Below are positions 15,316-25,606 of a DNA stretch of 64,000 bases, piece by piece (the first letter of the stretch is position 1; every line of letters begins with the position of its first letter). The stretch comes from JALHNI01 sp044226365 (GTDB lineage: Bacteria; Acidobacteriota; Terriglobia; Bryobacterales; Bryobacteraceae). The stretch lies in contig JBGAHE010000017.1 in NCBI GenBank assembly GCA_044226365.1, positions 17,789-81,788 of the forward strand. Reading direction: 5' to 3'. The position numbers and the translations under genes are program-made. The notes under the pieces are model-generated. The model was not told the DNA's origin and searched no databases. It saw only the letters and a list, made by a program, of their open reading frames with translations.

Positions 15316-18300
15316 ATGGGACTGGTTCGTTTTTCCTTACGCCATCCCGTTACGGTGCTGGTGGCCGTGCTCTCGGTGCTGCTGGGCGCGTGGCTTGCCT
15401 GGCAGCGCATCAAGATCGATATCTTTCCCACCGTGGGTTCGCCCGCCATCTACATCGCCCAACCGTACGGCGGTTTGGACCCCGCGCAGATGGAAGGCTT
15501 CGCGACTTACTACTACGAGTACCATCTGCTTTATGTGAGCGGCATTCAGCGCGTGGAGTCGCGGTCGATTCAAGGCGCGGCGCTCATCAAGCTCACCTTC
15601 TACCCCGATACGGACATGAACACGGCGATGGCCGAAGTGGTTTCTTATGCGAATCGTTCGCGCTCGTTCATGCCGCCGGGCGCGGTGCCGCCGTTCATTA
15701 CCCGCTTCGATACCGGCTCCATCGCCATTGGCCAGTTGGTCTTCTCGAGCCCCACCCGTCTGCCGGCCGAAATGCAGGACATCGCCATCAACCGCGTGCG
15801 CCCCCTGTTTGCGACTTTGCCGGGCGTCTCCGCGCCGCCGCCCTTCGGCGGCAATCAGCGCACGATCGTCGTCCGGCTCGATCCGGATAAGCTGCGCCAA
15901 TATCACGTCTCTCCGGAAGAGGCGATTGCCGCGGTCACCAAAGCGAATACGGTGATTCCTTCTGGCGTGGTTCGCACCGGCGACCTGACGCGCATGGCCG
16001 TTGCCAATTCGATCATCGGCAGCGACTTCAGCGAGCTCAACAACGCGCCCATTCGCGTCGGCAGCGGGCCCACCATCTACCTGCGCGACATCGGCTCCAC
16101 GGAGAACGGCACCGACGTCGTCACCGGCTACGCGCACGTCAACGGCAAGCGGACCGTCTATATCCCGATCACCAAGCGCGCGCAGGCTTCAACACTCGAT
16201 GTGATCGAACGCGTACGCGCTAACCTGCCGACCTTTCGTAAGGCCGTGCCCGACGATGTCGATGTCAGCGTGGAGTTCGATCAGTCGGTCTACGTGCAGG
16301 CGGCGCTCAAGAGCCTGACAAGCGAAGGCGTGCTCGGTGCGCTGCTCACGGGCCTGATGGCTTTGCTGTTCCTGCGCGATTGGCGCGGCGCGCTGATCGT
16401 CATGGTGACGATCCCCATCTCGCTGCTCTCTGCGCTGATTCTGCTCTACGCCACCGGCCAGACCATCAACATCATGACGCTGGCCGGGCTCGCGCTCGCC
16501 GTCGGTGTACTCGTGGACGAAGCCACCGTCGAGATCGAGAACATTCACACGCGGATGGCCCAGGGCGCTACCGGAGCGCGGGCCGTGGTGGAGGCGTGCC
16601 AGCGCACGGCCCTGCCGCGCTTGCTCTCGCTGTTGTGTATCCTGGCCGTCTTCCTGCCCAGCTCCTTCATGACCGGTGTAGGCAAGCAACTCTTTGTGCC
16701 GTTGTCGCTCGCTGTCGGCTTCGCCATGATCTCGTCGTACGTGCTGTCCTCGTCGCTGGTGCCCATGCTCGCCACGTTGTGGATGCGGCCTGCGCGCCAC
16801 GAAGGCGAAGGCTGGCTGACGCGGGCGTATCGCCGTTATGCCGAATGGCTGGTGGCGTTGCGCTGGCCGGTTACGGGCGGCTATCTGCTGACGTGCGCCG
16901 CACTGCTGTTGATGGTGTTGCCGACGCTGGGCCTCGAGATCTTCCCCATCGCCAATCCGCTGCAGTTCCGCTTGCGCCTGCGCGCCCCCACGGGCACCCG
17001 CATCGAGCGGACAGAACTGGTTGCTCTCAAAGCCCTCGACCTGATTCGCGACGAAGCGGGCGACATCGACATCTCCATCGGCTTTATCGGCACGCAGCCC
17101 GCGTCCTATCCGGTTTCGACGATCCAGTTGTGGACCGCGGGTCCGCAGGAGGCAGTGCTCACCGTCTCGCTCAAACCCACGGCCAAGCTGCAGGGCGAAG
17201 CGCTCAAAGAGCGTTTGCGCGCCCGCTTCGGCCGCGATCTGCCGCAGGTGAAAGTGAGCTTCGAGGCGGGCGACATCATTTCGCAGGTGATGTCGTTCGG
17301 TTCGCCCACGCCCATCGAAGTGGCGATCCAGGGCGCGCCGATGCCGGCGATTCGCGCGCACGCCGAGAAGGTGCGCCTGGAGTTGGCCAGGATTGCCGCC
17401 CTGCGCGACCTGCAGTACGTGCAAGCCACGGACTATCCGACGGTCGAGATCAACATCGACCGCGACCGGGCCGGCCAGTTCGGCCTCACCATGTCGAACG
17501 TAATGAAGTCGGTGCTGGCGGCCACCTCGTCTTCGCGCTTCGTCGAAGCCAACTACTGGCGTGATCCGGTCTCGGGCAATGGCTTCCAGCTGCAGGTGGA
17601 GATTCCCCAGCATCGCGTCACCGGCGTGAAGGATCTTGAAGAACTGCCCGTCATGCGCGACGGCCAATCGCGACCCTTGTTGGGCGACATTGCCACCTTC
17701 AAGAACGGCACGGCCATGGGCGAACTCACCCGCTATAACTCGCTGCGGGCTCTGTCACTCACCGCGAATCTGCACGGCGTACCGCTGGGTGACGTCGCCC
17801 CGGCCATCCGTCAAGCGGTGGCTCGCGCTGGTGAGCCCCCCAAAGGCATCACTGTGAACGTCGCCGGCCAGATTCCGCCGCTCGAGGAAACGCTGGATGG
17901 CTTGCGGCTCGGCTTACTGCTGGCCATCGCCGCGATCTTCCTGTTACTGGCGGCGAACTTCCAGAGCTTTCGCTTGTCGCTGGGCATTCTGGCCACTGTG
18001 CCCGCCGTGCTTGCGGGCGCGGCGATCGCTCTCCGGCTCACCGGCACCACCCTGAACATCCAGTCCTTCCTTGGCGCGATCATGGCGGTGGGGATCGCCG
18101 TGGCGAATTCGATTCTGCTGGTGAGCTTTGCCGAACGCGCGCGCAAGGCCGGTCTGTCGGCGCGAGTCGCGGCCGTGGATGGCGCCACGTCGCGCTTGCG
18201 CGCCATCCTGATGACCGCCACCGCCATGATCGCCGGGATGGTGCCGCTCGCGCTGGGCAACGGTGACGGCGGCGCGCAAACGGCGCCACTCGCGCGCGCG

Positions 18301-18447
18301 GTGATCGGGGGCCTGTTCTTCGCCACGCTGGCCACGCTCTCCGTGCTCCCCGCCTTCTACGCCATCCTGCAAGCTCGCGCTGCCGCGCAATCGGCCTCGC
18401 TCGACCCTGACGATCCGGAAAGCCGCTTCTATGAGAATCCTGCTTAG
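15316..18447 (+). CDS. RND efflux pump, inner membrane subunit
   Basis: A 1043-residue AcrB/CusA-type transporter with 12 membrane helices in two groups and two large periplasmic loops. The N-terminus (VRFSLRHPVTVLVAVLSVLLG, IDIFP) and the helix-4 proton-relay segment (ALAVGVLVDEATVEIENIH) are clear. The usual acidic pair DD of AcrB is DE here; metal pumps of the CusA type have a single Asp at this place. This places it among RND proteins of undefined substrate rather than either classic group. It abuts the outer membrane factor gene and overlaps the adaptor gene by 17 bases. Confidence 0.93.
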   Translation: MGLVRFSLRHPVTVLVAVLSVLLGAWLAWQRIKIDIFPTVGSPAIYIAQPYGGLDPAQMEGFATYYYEYHLLYVSGIQRVESRSIQGAALIKLTFYPDTDMNTAMAEVVSYANRSRSFMPPGAVPPFITRFDTGSIAIGQLVFSSPTRLPAEMQDIAINRVRPLFATLPGVSAPPPFGGNQRTIVVRLDPDKLRQYHVSPEEAIAAVTKANTVIPSGVVRTGDLTRMAVANSIIGSDFSELNNAPIRVGSGPTIYLRDIGSTENGTDVVTGYAHVNGKRTVYIPITKRAQASTLDVIERVRANLPTFRKAVPDDVDVSVEFDQSVYVQAALKSLTSEGVLGALLTGLMALLFLRDWRGALIVMVTIPISLLSALILLYATGQTINIMTLAGLALAVGVLVDEATVEIENIHTRMAQGATGARAVVEACQRTALPRLLSLLCILAVFLPSSFMTGVGKQLFVPLSLAVGFAMISSYVLSSSLVPMLATLWMRPARHEGEGWLTRAYRRYAEWLVALRWPVTGGYLLTCAALLLMVLPTLGLEIFPIANPLQFRLRLRAPTGTRIERTELVALKALDLIRDEAGDIDISIGFIGTQPASYPVSTIQLWTAGPQEAVLTVSLKPTAKLQGEALKERLRARFGRDLPQVKVSFEAGDIISQVMSFGSPTPIEVAIQGAPMPAIRAHAEKVRLELARIAALRDLQYVQATDYPTVEINIDRDRAGQFGLTMSNVMKSVLAATSSSRFVEANYWRDPVSGNGFQLQVEIPQHRVTGVKDLEELPVMRDGQSRPLLGDIATFKNGTAMGELTRYNSLRALSLTANLHGVPLGDVAPAIRQAVARAGEPPKGITVNVAGQIPPLEETLDGLRLGLLLAIAAIFLLLAANFQSFRLSLGILATVPAVLAGAAIALRLTGTTLNIQSFLGAIMAVGIAVANSILLVSFAERARKAGLSARVAAVDGATSRLRAILMTATAMIAGMVPLALGNGDGGAQTAPLARAVIGGLFFATLATLSVLPAFYAILQARAAAQSASLDPDDPESRFYENPA

Positions 18448-19495
18448 TCTCTGCGCCTGTGTCGCGCTTGCCCAAACCACCGTGGAAACGGTCACGGTAG
18501 TCACCAAGCCCGTGGACCGCGTACGCAAATTGCCCGGTGAACTGGCGCCCTATCAGTCCGTCGACATCGCCGCGCGTGTGCCCGGCTACCTGGAAGAGAT
18601 CCGCGTCGACGTCGGCTCGCTCGTGAAGAAAGGCGACCTGCTGGCTCGTCTCAGCGCGCCAGAAATGGATGCCGACTTGGCCCAAGCTCGTGCCAAACAG
18701 GGCGCCTCCGAAGCGGTGCGCGCTGAAGCCGAAGCCAAGCTCCTGGCCGCCCAAGCCACCTACGAACGATTGAAGAGCGCGTCGGCCACTCCGGGTGCGA
18801 TCGCCGGCAATGAGCTTGTCCTCGCCGAGAAGGCTGTCGAAGCCGCTCGCGGCGCCGCGCGTGCCGCCGATCGGGCGATCGACGCGGGGAAGAGCGGCGT
18901 GAAGGCGCTCGAAGACCTACGCGCGTATCTCGAAATCAAAGCGCCGTTTGACGGCGTTATCACGGACCGTTACCTGCACCCCGGCGCCCTGGCTGGACCT
19001 TCCACCGGCCCGTTGGTCAAGCTGCAGCAGGTCAGCCGGCTGCGGCTGATCGCGGCTGTGCCCGAAGGCGACCTGGGCAGCCTGTCGCGTGGCGCGCGCG
19101 TCACGTTCACCTTGCCCGCGTTTCCCGGCGAGACGTTCACCGGCGTGGTGGCGCGGCTGCCACGAGTAGTGGACCCCAAAACCCGCACGATGCCCGTGGA
19201 ACTGGACGTTGTCAATTCCGGTGGCCGGCTGGCGCCTGGCATGTACCCCGAACTTCAATGGCCGGTCCGCCAGGGGCGTACCGCGCTGCTGGTGCCCGCT
19301 ACCGCGATCGCCACCACCACCGAACGCTCCTTCGTCATCCGGCTGGACGCGGGGAAGGCACGTTATGTGGACGTCAAGCGCGGCGTCGCCAGCGGCGATC
19401 TGGTCGAGGTGCAGGGGGCGCTCGCGCCCGGCGATGTCCTGGTGAAGCGTGCTACAGACGAACTGCGTGAAGGCACCGTTTTGCGGGGAAAATAG
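18431..19495 (+). CDS. RND efflux periplasmic adaptor (HlyD/MFP family)
   Basis: A 354-residue membrane fusion protein with signal peptide, a split lipoyl domain (IAARVPGYLEEIRVDVGSLV ... LEIKAPFDGVITDRYLHPG), a helical hairpin between the halves and a beta-barrel plus membrane-proximal domain. It links the pump and the outer membrane factor. The order factor-pump-adaptor is less common than adaptor-first. It starts within the last codons of the pump gene, so translation is likely coupled. No regulator gene is adjacent. Confidence 0.92.
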   Translation: MRILLSLCACVALAQTTVETVTVVTKPVDRVRKLPGELAPYQSVDIAARVPGYLEEIRVDVGSLVKKGDLLARLSAPEMDADLAQARAKQGASEAVRAEAEAKLLAAQATYERLKSASATPGAIAGNELVLAEKAVEAARGAARAADRAIDAGKSGVKALEDLRAYLEIKAPFDGVITDRYLHPGALAGPSTGPLVKLQQVSRLRLIAAVPEGDLGSLSRGARVTFTLPAFPGETFTGVVARLPRVVDPKTRTMPVELDVVNSGGRLAPGMYPELQWPVRQGRTALLVPATAIATTTERSFVIRLDAGKARYVDVKRGVASGDLVEVQGALAPGDVLVKRATDELREGTVLRGK

Positions 19496-19633
19496 CGCGG
19501 AATTGGCTCCCCGATTTTACGGGATCTTAATCGTTTCCTCCCTGTATCTCCAGCGCGCCAAATGATATGATCTGGCCACTTTGGGGTCGTGCATTCTGAC
19601 GAGTGCCAGGCCTCTTTTGCGAATGGAGAGACC

Positions 19634-20773
19634 ATGACGTCGCGCATTATCAACGCAGCCACGCTTCTTTTCTGTGCCTGGACCTTGCTGGCCCAGGTGA
19701 ATACGTCCACCCTGGCGGGCCTCGTCAAGGACGAGTCCGGCTCCGCCGTCCCGAATGCCAAAGTTACCGCTACGATGCTTTCCACCGGGCAGCAACGTGC
19801 CGTGAGCACGAATGAGGCGGGCGAGTTCGTCGTGCCACAGTTGGCCCCCGGCGAGTATCGGCTGAACATCACCGCCCCGGGCTTTCAGACTTCCGTCGTC
19901 GACAACATCACGCTCAACATCGCCGGCCGCGAAATCATCAATGTCGCGCTCAAAGTCGGCCAGGTGAATGATCAGGTCACCGTGGAAGCCAGTTCCGCCC
20001 CACTGCTAGAGCAGGAGACCGCCTCGCTCGGCCAGGTGATCACGCGGAAAGCGATCGCGGACCTGCCCTTGAACGGCCGCAACTACATCACGCTCGGCGC
20101 CCTTTCTCCCGGCGTGATCCCGCAGTTGCCTACCGGCACCGGCCCTTCCAGCTTCATCGCCTCCACCACTTCGCGTTCGGACCGCAGCCTTCTGGTCGGC
20201 GGCCAGCGCGAAAGTTCCACCAGCTATCTCTTCGATGGCGTGGAAATGCGCAACCCGCGTATCGGCGATAGCTCCATCACGCCTTCGCTCGATGTGGTGC
20301 AGGAATTCAAGATCCAGCGCAACTTCTTCCAGGCCGAGTTCGGCAATTCGCCCGGCATCATCAACGTCGCCAGCCGCGCCGGCGAGAATCGCTATCACGG
20401 CTCCGTCTTCCACTTCCTGCGCAACGACAAGATGGACGCCCGCAACTTCTTCTCCCCCGGCGTGGAGCCCTTCAAACGTAACCAGTTCGGCGCCGCCGGC
20501 GGCGGCTTCATCAAGAAGAACAAGATCTTCTTCTTCGGCAACTTCGAGAGCTTCAAACAGCGCCTGGGCGTCATTCAGCGCGGCATCTATCCCACCCAGA
20601 CCCAGTTGGGCGGTAACTTTGACGGCATCGCCACCATCAGCGATCCGCTCACTTTCAACGCCACCACGGTTTCGCGGCAGCCTTTCCCCGGCAATCAGAT
20701 TCCCGCCAGCCGCATCAACGCCGTTTCCAAGAACTTCTTCCCTACATCCCCGTCACCAACAATCCCACTGTGA
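19634..20773 (+). pseudogene. TonB-dependent receptor (Oar-like), 5' part before a frameshift
   Basis: This 379-codon part has a signal peptide (MTSRIINAATLLFCAWTLLAQ up to residue 21), a CarboxypepD_reg domain (about residues 24-105: STLAGLVKDESGSAVPNAKV) and the receptor plug (PLNGRNYITLGALSPGV, DGVEMRNP), then the first barrel strands. The reading frame ends at 20773 with out-of-frame residues after INAVSKNFFP. Adding one C to the CCC at 20740-20742 restores FPYIPVTNNPTVNG and joins it to the next part. ATG at 19634 has GGAG 7 bases upstream; a TGATATGAT box lies at 19563-19571. Could be a real mutation or a sequencing error. Confidence 0.85.
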
Positions 20774-22917
20774 ACGGCGCAAACCTCGTCGGCACGCCCG
20801 TCCAGAAGCTCGATGATGACCAATTCAACTTGCGCGGCGACTGGCTGATTAACGAGAAGCACAGCCTCTTCGGTCGCTATAGCCAGCAGAAAGCCCCGCT
20901 CTCCCCAGCCGCGCTGCCCCCGCTGGCCGGCTCCCTGGTGGATACCAAAGGCGTCTCCGGCGTGGTGCAAGTCACCTCCAGCCTCACGCCCACGGTGGTG
21001 AATGTCGCTCGAGTCTCTTACGCTTACATGACGCTCTTCGGGCGCCAGGTTACCGTCAACGAGAACCTCGCGCAGAAGATCGGCATCACCGGCGTCTCCA
21101 CCGCCCAACTGAATTGGGGCGTGCCCGGCATCGCTTGGCAGGGCTACAGCGGCATTGGCAGCAATGGCCTCACCCAGGGCAACGTCCTCCACAACTATCA
21201 GTTCACGGACAATCTCACGTGGATCAAGGGCGGCCACACCATCAAGACCGGCTACGACATCCGCCAGACGCGCTTCCTGCTGGATAGCGACAACGGTCCG
21301 CGTGGCAGCTTCACCTTCAATGCCAGCTATACCGCGACGCTGAACCCCGCTACCGGCAATCCCGTCGCCGGCACCGGCAACGGCGTAGCGGACTTCCTTC
21401 TCGGCTTCCCCACCAACATGAGCGGCGCCGTGGGCACTTCAGCCACGCACTTCCGCTTCATGACGCACAACATCTTCATTCAGGACGACTGGAAGATCAC
21501 CCGCGAGTTCACGCTGAACTATGGCCTGCGCTATGAGAACGTCGGCCCGCCCGCGCCGATCAAGCAGGAACTCGACCACGTCTACGGCTGGGACTGGAAT
21601 GCCGGCAAGCAGCTCTTCCCGTCGCTCGGCCAGATCCGTCCTTCCATCATCAAGCGCGATAACAAGGGCTTCGCTCCGCGGCTGGGATTTGCCTACAACC
21701 CGGCCTGGGCCAACACCTGGACCATCCGCGCCGGCGCCGGTGTCTACTTCGACCAGACGCAGATGAACGAAACGCAGTTCATCACCAACGGCCCGCCGAT
21801 CTTCACGCAGCAGAACATCAACCAGACGGGCCGCGGCCTTTCGGACTATCAGTTCGGCGTGAATACGCTGCCCGTCGTCGTGGTGCCTCCCGTTGACGCG
21901 AACTATCAGACGCCCATCGGCACCAACCTCTTCGTGCAGGAGATCGACGGCCGCAAGCCGCGCGTCTACATGTGGACGATGTCGGTCCAGAAATCTCTCG
22001 GTAAGAACTGGCTGCTGGAAGCGGCTTATGTCGGCTCCAGTGGCCGCCGCCTCTCGAAGCGCTATAACGGCTATGCGAACGTCACCCCCGGCGTGCTCTA
22101 CGACGTCACCCCCGGTGTGGCCACGCGCTATCCGCGGCTGGGCCAAATGCTCTATTCGTCGCAATCGGGTAAGTCCAACTTCAACGGCTTCAACCTGAAA
22201 GTCGAGCGCCGCTTCAGCAATGGCTTCCAGGTGCTGATGGCGCACACCTGGGCCCACTCCATCGATACGGACTCCGCTGGCTCCTTCGGCTCGCCGAACC
22301 TGAACCCGGCCAACTTCCAGCTCGACAAAGGCAATTCGGACTTCGACATTCGCCACCGCTGGGTCACCAGCATCGTCTACGAACTGCCGTTTGGCAAAGG
22401 CAAGCCGATGCTGAGCGGAGCCAATGGCTTCGCCAACGCCATCGTCGGCGGCTGGCAGGTGAATGCCATCACCTCCTGGCAGACCGGCGTCCACCGCAGC
22501 GTGACGTCCACAAACCTCACGGGCCTTTCCTACGTCACCCAGCGGGCCGACGCCACGGGTCTACAGCCGATTTCGGCCTTCAACGGCATCTCGCCGCAGG
22601 AAGGCTTCGGAGACAACAACAAAGGCCTCTACTGGTTCAATCCCACGGCCTTCACCGCCACTCTGCCGCTCAAGTTCGGCACCTCCGGCCGTGACATCAT
22701 CGAAGCCCCGGCTTGGTGGAACACCGATCTTTCCGCCTTCAAGAACTTCACCATCAAAGAAGGCATGACGCTTCAGTTCCGCGCCGAAGCGTTCAACGCC
22801 TTCAACAACGTGAAGTTCTTCCCGCCCGACATGAGCGTAGTGAGCCCGAACTTCGCTCGCCTCACGAGTGCGGACCGTCCGCGCGTAATGCAGTTGGCCC
22901 TCCGCTTTACGTTCTGA
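20770..22917 (+). pseudogene. TonB-dependent receptor (Oar-like), 3' beta-barrel part after the frameshift
   Basis: About 715 codons in the next frame encode the outer membrane barrel: alternating aromatic/polar strands (FNLRGDWLINEKHSLFGRYS, NYGLRYENVGPP, FAPRLGFAYNPAW) and a proper C-terminal strand ending VMQLALRFTF, with the terminal aromatic residue required for barrel insertion. Together with the 5' part it makes a protein of about 1,095 residues, the usual size for acidobacterial Oar-like receptors, thought to take up large sugars or other polymers. No ribosome site precedes an internal start, so independent translation is unlikely. A terminator follows at 22921. Confidence 0.85.
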
Positions 22918-22920
22918 CCC

Positions 22921-22960
22921 CGGTGGGGCTGCCTGTCCGCGCGATGGGCAGCCCCGGTTT
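22921..22960 (+). terminator. Terminator after the TonB-dependent receptor
   Basis: A perfect 9-bp stem (GGGGCTGCC at 22925-22933 with GGCAGCCCC at 22947-22955) lies 7 bases after the receptor stop; only a short T run (TTT) follows, so it is a moderate intrinsic terminator. Confidence 0.6.
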
Positions 22961-23029
22961 GAATCCAACCTTTCGCCTCTCTCGTAGTGAGTCGTGTGGG
23001 CAGGCCTGTAGCACAATAGGGATGTTCGT

Positions 23030-24070
23030 ATGCACATTCCCGACGGTTATCTGAGCCCCTCGACGTGCGCGGTCGCCTACGCTTCGGCGGCCCCGTTCTG
23101 GTACGTGGCTCTGCAGAAGGTAAAGCGGCAATTGCATACGCGCTTCGTCCCCCTCATCTCGGTGTTCTCCGCCTTTTCCTTCGTCATCATGATGTTCAAC
23201 CTGCCGTTGCCCGGCGGCACCACCGGCCACGCCACCGGCGTCGGCTTGGCGTCCGTGGTGCTGGGGCCTTGGGCCGGCATGCTCGCCATCTCGGTAGCTC
23301 TGGTGATTCAGGCCATCTTCTTCGGGGATGGGGGCATTACTGCTATTGGCGCCAATTGCTTCAACATCGCCATCGTGGGCAGCCTGACGGCTTCGCTGGT
23401 TTACCGGCTGGTAGCCGGCACGGCGGCGATGGGCTCCACTCGGCGGCTGATGGCTGCGGGGCTGGCGGGTTACTTCGGCATCAACGCCGCTGCGCTGCTC
23501 ACGGCGATCGAGTTCGGCTTGCAGCCGATGCTGTTCCGCGATGCGGCCGGCACGCCGCTTTACGCACCTTATCCACTGAGTATCGCGGTGCCCGCCATGA
23601 TGATCGGTCATCTTACCTTCGCCGGCTTTGCCGAGTTCCTGGTCTCCATCGGCGTGGTCTCGTACCTGCAGCGCACGGACCCCATGCTGCTCGCCCGCGA
23701 GGCTCCCGAAGCCGCAGGCGGCGCGGACCCTCGCGCCTCGCTGCGCAAGCTCTGGGCTGGCCTGGCGCTGCTCATGATCCTGACTCCGCTGGGCCTGCTG
23801 GCGGTCGGCTCGGCTTGGGGCGAATGGGCGCCCGAAGACTTCGCGAACCCGGAAAAGCGTCGCGAGATTGCGGCCGCCTCGCGCGGCCAAGTGCCGGCAA
23901 CGGTCCCCGTCGGCCTCGAAAAACTCTCCACCGTCTGGACGGCGCCCATTCCCGACTACGCCCCGCCTATCCTCAAAAGCGCGGCCTTCGGCTACATGCT
24001 CTCGGCGATGGCCGGCACGGGCCTCATCATTCTCGTTTCGTTAGCAGTCTTCAGGCGTCGCAATGTCTGA
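23030..24070 (+). CDS. cbiM: Nickel/cobalt ECF transporter substrate-binding subunit CbiM/NikM with C-terminal PDGLE-type domain
   Basis: A 346-residue membrane protein. The N-terminus MHIPDGYLSP provides the metal ligands of CbiM/NikM (Met1 amine, His2), and GGTTGHATGVG supplies further histidine. Residues from about 230 on form a CbiN/PDGLE-like extension (VPVGLEKLSTVW, PIPDYAPP, last helix), so a separate CbiN is not needed. It forms an ECF importer with CbiQ and CbiO, whose genes follow with overlaps. Sequence cannot separate Ni from Co. I saw no cobalamin riboswitch in the 112-base leader. Confidence 0.92.
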   Translation: MHIPDGYLSPSTCAVAYASAAPFWYVALQKVKRQLHTRFVPLISVFSAFSFVIMMFNLPLPGGTTGHATGVGLASVVLGPWAGMLAISVALVIQAIFFGDGGITAIGANCFNIAIVGSLTASLVYRLVAGTAAMGSTRRLMAAGLAGYFGINAAALLTAIEFGLQPMLFRDAAGTPLYAPYPLSIAVPAMMIGHLTFAGFAEFLVSIGVVSYLQRTDPMLLAREAPEAAGGADPRASLRKLWAGLALLMILTPLGLLAVGSAWGEWAPEDFANPEKRREIAAASRGQVPATVPVGLEKLSTVWTAPIPDYAPPILKSAAFGYMLSAMAGTGLIILVSLAVFRRRNV

Positions 24071-24881
24071 AGGACTGCATCACCTCGTCCATCGTCGGAA
24101 AGGCTTTCTGGATCGCACGCTGGCCGAACTCTCGCACGTGCTCGAGCGCTCCTTCTCGGCTGAACTGTCTGCCGCGACCGGCGGCTTCCTCCAGCGGACA
24201 GACGCCCGCGTGAAGCTGGCCGCCGCGGGTCTTCTGATCGTCACCGCTGCGGCCTCGCGCTCGCTGCCAATGATCGGCGTCCTCTGGCTCGGCGCCGCGG
24301 CCACCGCCCTCGCCAGCGGCCTGCATTTTCGCGAACTGCTCCGCCTGTGGACGGGCGTCTTCCTATTCAGCGGCGCCATCGCTATCCCGGCGCTGTTCCT
24401 CACGCCCGGCGCGCCGCTAGGCTTTGGCGTCACCGCCACCGGCCTGCGCACCGCCGGCTTTCTGCTGGCGCGTGTTCTCGCCACCAGCACCCTCGGTTGG
24501 ATGCTCGTCTCCACCACGCCCTGGAGCCGGCTGCTCCGGGCGCTCCGTTCCTGCGGACTGCCGGTTGTGGCTGCCGTTCTCATCGGCATGACGTACCGCT
24601 ACATCTTTCTTCTCGTGCAAACCGCTATGGACATGCTGGAAGGGCGCCAAAGTCGCATGGCCGGCGTCCTGCCCTCGGACCAGCGCCGCGCCATGGCCAT
24701 CTCCACCGTTGGCGTCCTGATGAGCAAGGCCTTCGAACTCAGCAGCGATGTCCACCTTGCCATGCAGGCCCGCGGCTATCGCGGTGAAGTGCACGTCCTC
24801 GATGAGACGCCCCTGCGCGCATTGGACTGGTTCTCCATCGCCGCGTGCGGCCTCGCTTGCGGAGCGGCGCTACTCGCATGA
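24063..24881 (+). CDS. cbiQ: ECF transporter transmembrane subunit CbiQ
   Basis: A 272-residue protein with an N-terminal amphipathic part and four to five membrane helices. The coupling motif that contacts the ATPase is seen as HLAMQARGYRGE near residue 235. It overlaps cbiM by 8 bases and cbiO by 4 bases. CbiQ transmits ATP hydrolysis to CbiM for metal uptake. Confidence 0.92.
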   Translation: MSEGLHHLVHRRKGFLDRTLAELSHVLERSFSAELSAATGGFLQRTDARVKLAAAGLLIVTAAASRSLPMIGVLWLGAAATALASGLHFRELLRLWTGVFLFSGAIAIPALFLTPGAPLGFGVTATGLRTAGFLLARVLATSTLGWMLVSTTPWSRLLRALRSCGLPVVAAVLIGMTYRYIFLLVQTAMDMLEGRQSRMAGVLPSDQRRAMAISTVGVLMSKAFELSSDVHLAMQARGYRGEVHVLDETPLRALDWFSIAACGLACGAALLA

Positions 24882-25606
24882 ATCTCTTCGAACTCGACAA
24901 CGTCAGCTTCGCTTACCGCGGCGTTACCGCGCTGGACCGCATCTCGCTCGCCGTCGCCGCCGGCCAGCGGCTCGCCTTGCTCGGCGCCAACGGCTGCGGC
25001 AAATCCACCTTGCTGCGGATTCTCGGCGGACTTTACTTTCCCGACCAGGGCGTGGTTCGCTATCGCGGCGCGCCGCTTACCGAACACGACTTTGAACACG
25101 ACGCCTTTGCCCAGGCCTTCCGCAAGCGAGTGGGCCTGGTCTTTCAGAACCCCGACGTTCAACTCTTCTGCCCCACCGTCTTCGAAGAAGTTGCCTTCGG
25201 ACCCCTGCAACTGGGCTGGCCCAAGGACAAGATCCGCTCCACCGTCGCCGAAGCGCTGGACTATTTTCAGATTGCTGATCTGCGCGACCGCGCGCCCTAC
25301 CGCCTCTCGGGCGGCGAGAAGAAACGCGTCGCCTTGGCCTCCGTCCTGATCATGGATCCTGAAGTGATCCTGCTCGATGAACCGACCGCCGCCCTGGACC
25401 CGCGCACCGAGCGGCAGATCGTCGACCTGATGAGAAGCTGGCAATCCCTCGGCAAAACCATTGTCACCGCCACGCACGACCTGAACACATTGGGCGAGAT
25501 CGCCGACACCTGCGTTGTGATGGACAAAGGGCGCGTCGCCGGAGGCGGCACGCCTGCCGAGGTCGTCGCCGACAGCGCCTTGCTAACGGGCGCCAATCTG
25601 GTTTAG
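24878..25606 (+). CDS. cbiO: ECF transporter ATPase CbiO
   Basis: A 242-residue ABC ATPase: Walker A GANGCGKST, Q-loop LVFQNPDVQLFCPTVFEEVA (a hallmark of ECF ATPases), signature YRLSGGEKKRVALA, Walker B VILLDEPTAALDP and H-loop ATHD. It powers CbiMQ. The ATG overlaps the cbiQ stop (ATGA), which settles the start. Its last 24 bases overlap the end of the convergent HEAT-repeat gene. Confidence 0.93.
   Translation: MNLFELDNVSFAYRGVTALDRISLAVAAGQRLALLGANGCGKSTLLRILGGLYFPDQGVVRYRGAPLTEHDFEHDAFAQAFRKRVGLVFQNPDVQLFCPTVFEEVAFGPLQLGWPKDKIRSTVAEALDYFQIADLRDRAPYRLSGGEKKRVALASVLIMDPEVILLDEPTAALDPRTERQIVDLMRSWQSLGKTIVTATHDLNTLGEIADTCVVMDKGRVAGGGTPAEVVADSALLTGANLV

Noticed and set aside
16189..17667. 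A 492-codon minus-strand frame within the RND pump gene
   Set aside because: Antisense to a fully conserved transporter; Arg/His/Gln-rich with no recognisable domain.
22918..23029. Possible cobalamin or nickel/cobalt riboswitch before cbiM
   Set aside because: Apart from the terminator hairpin of the upstream gene I see no conserved B12 box or NiCo four-way junction in the 112 bases.
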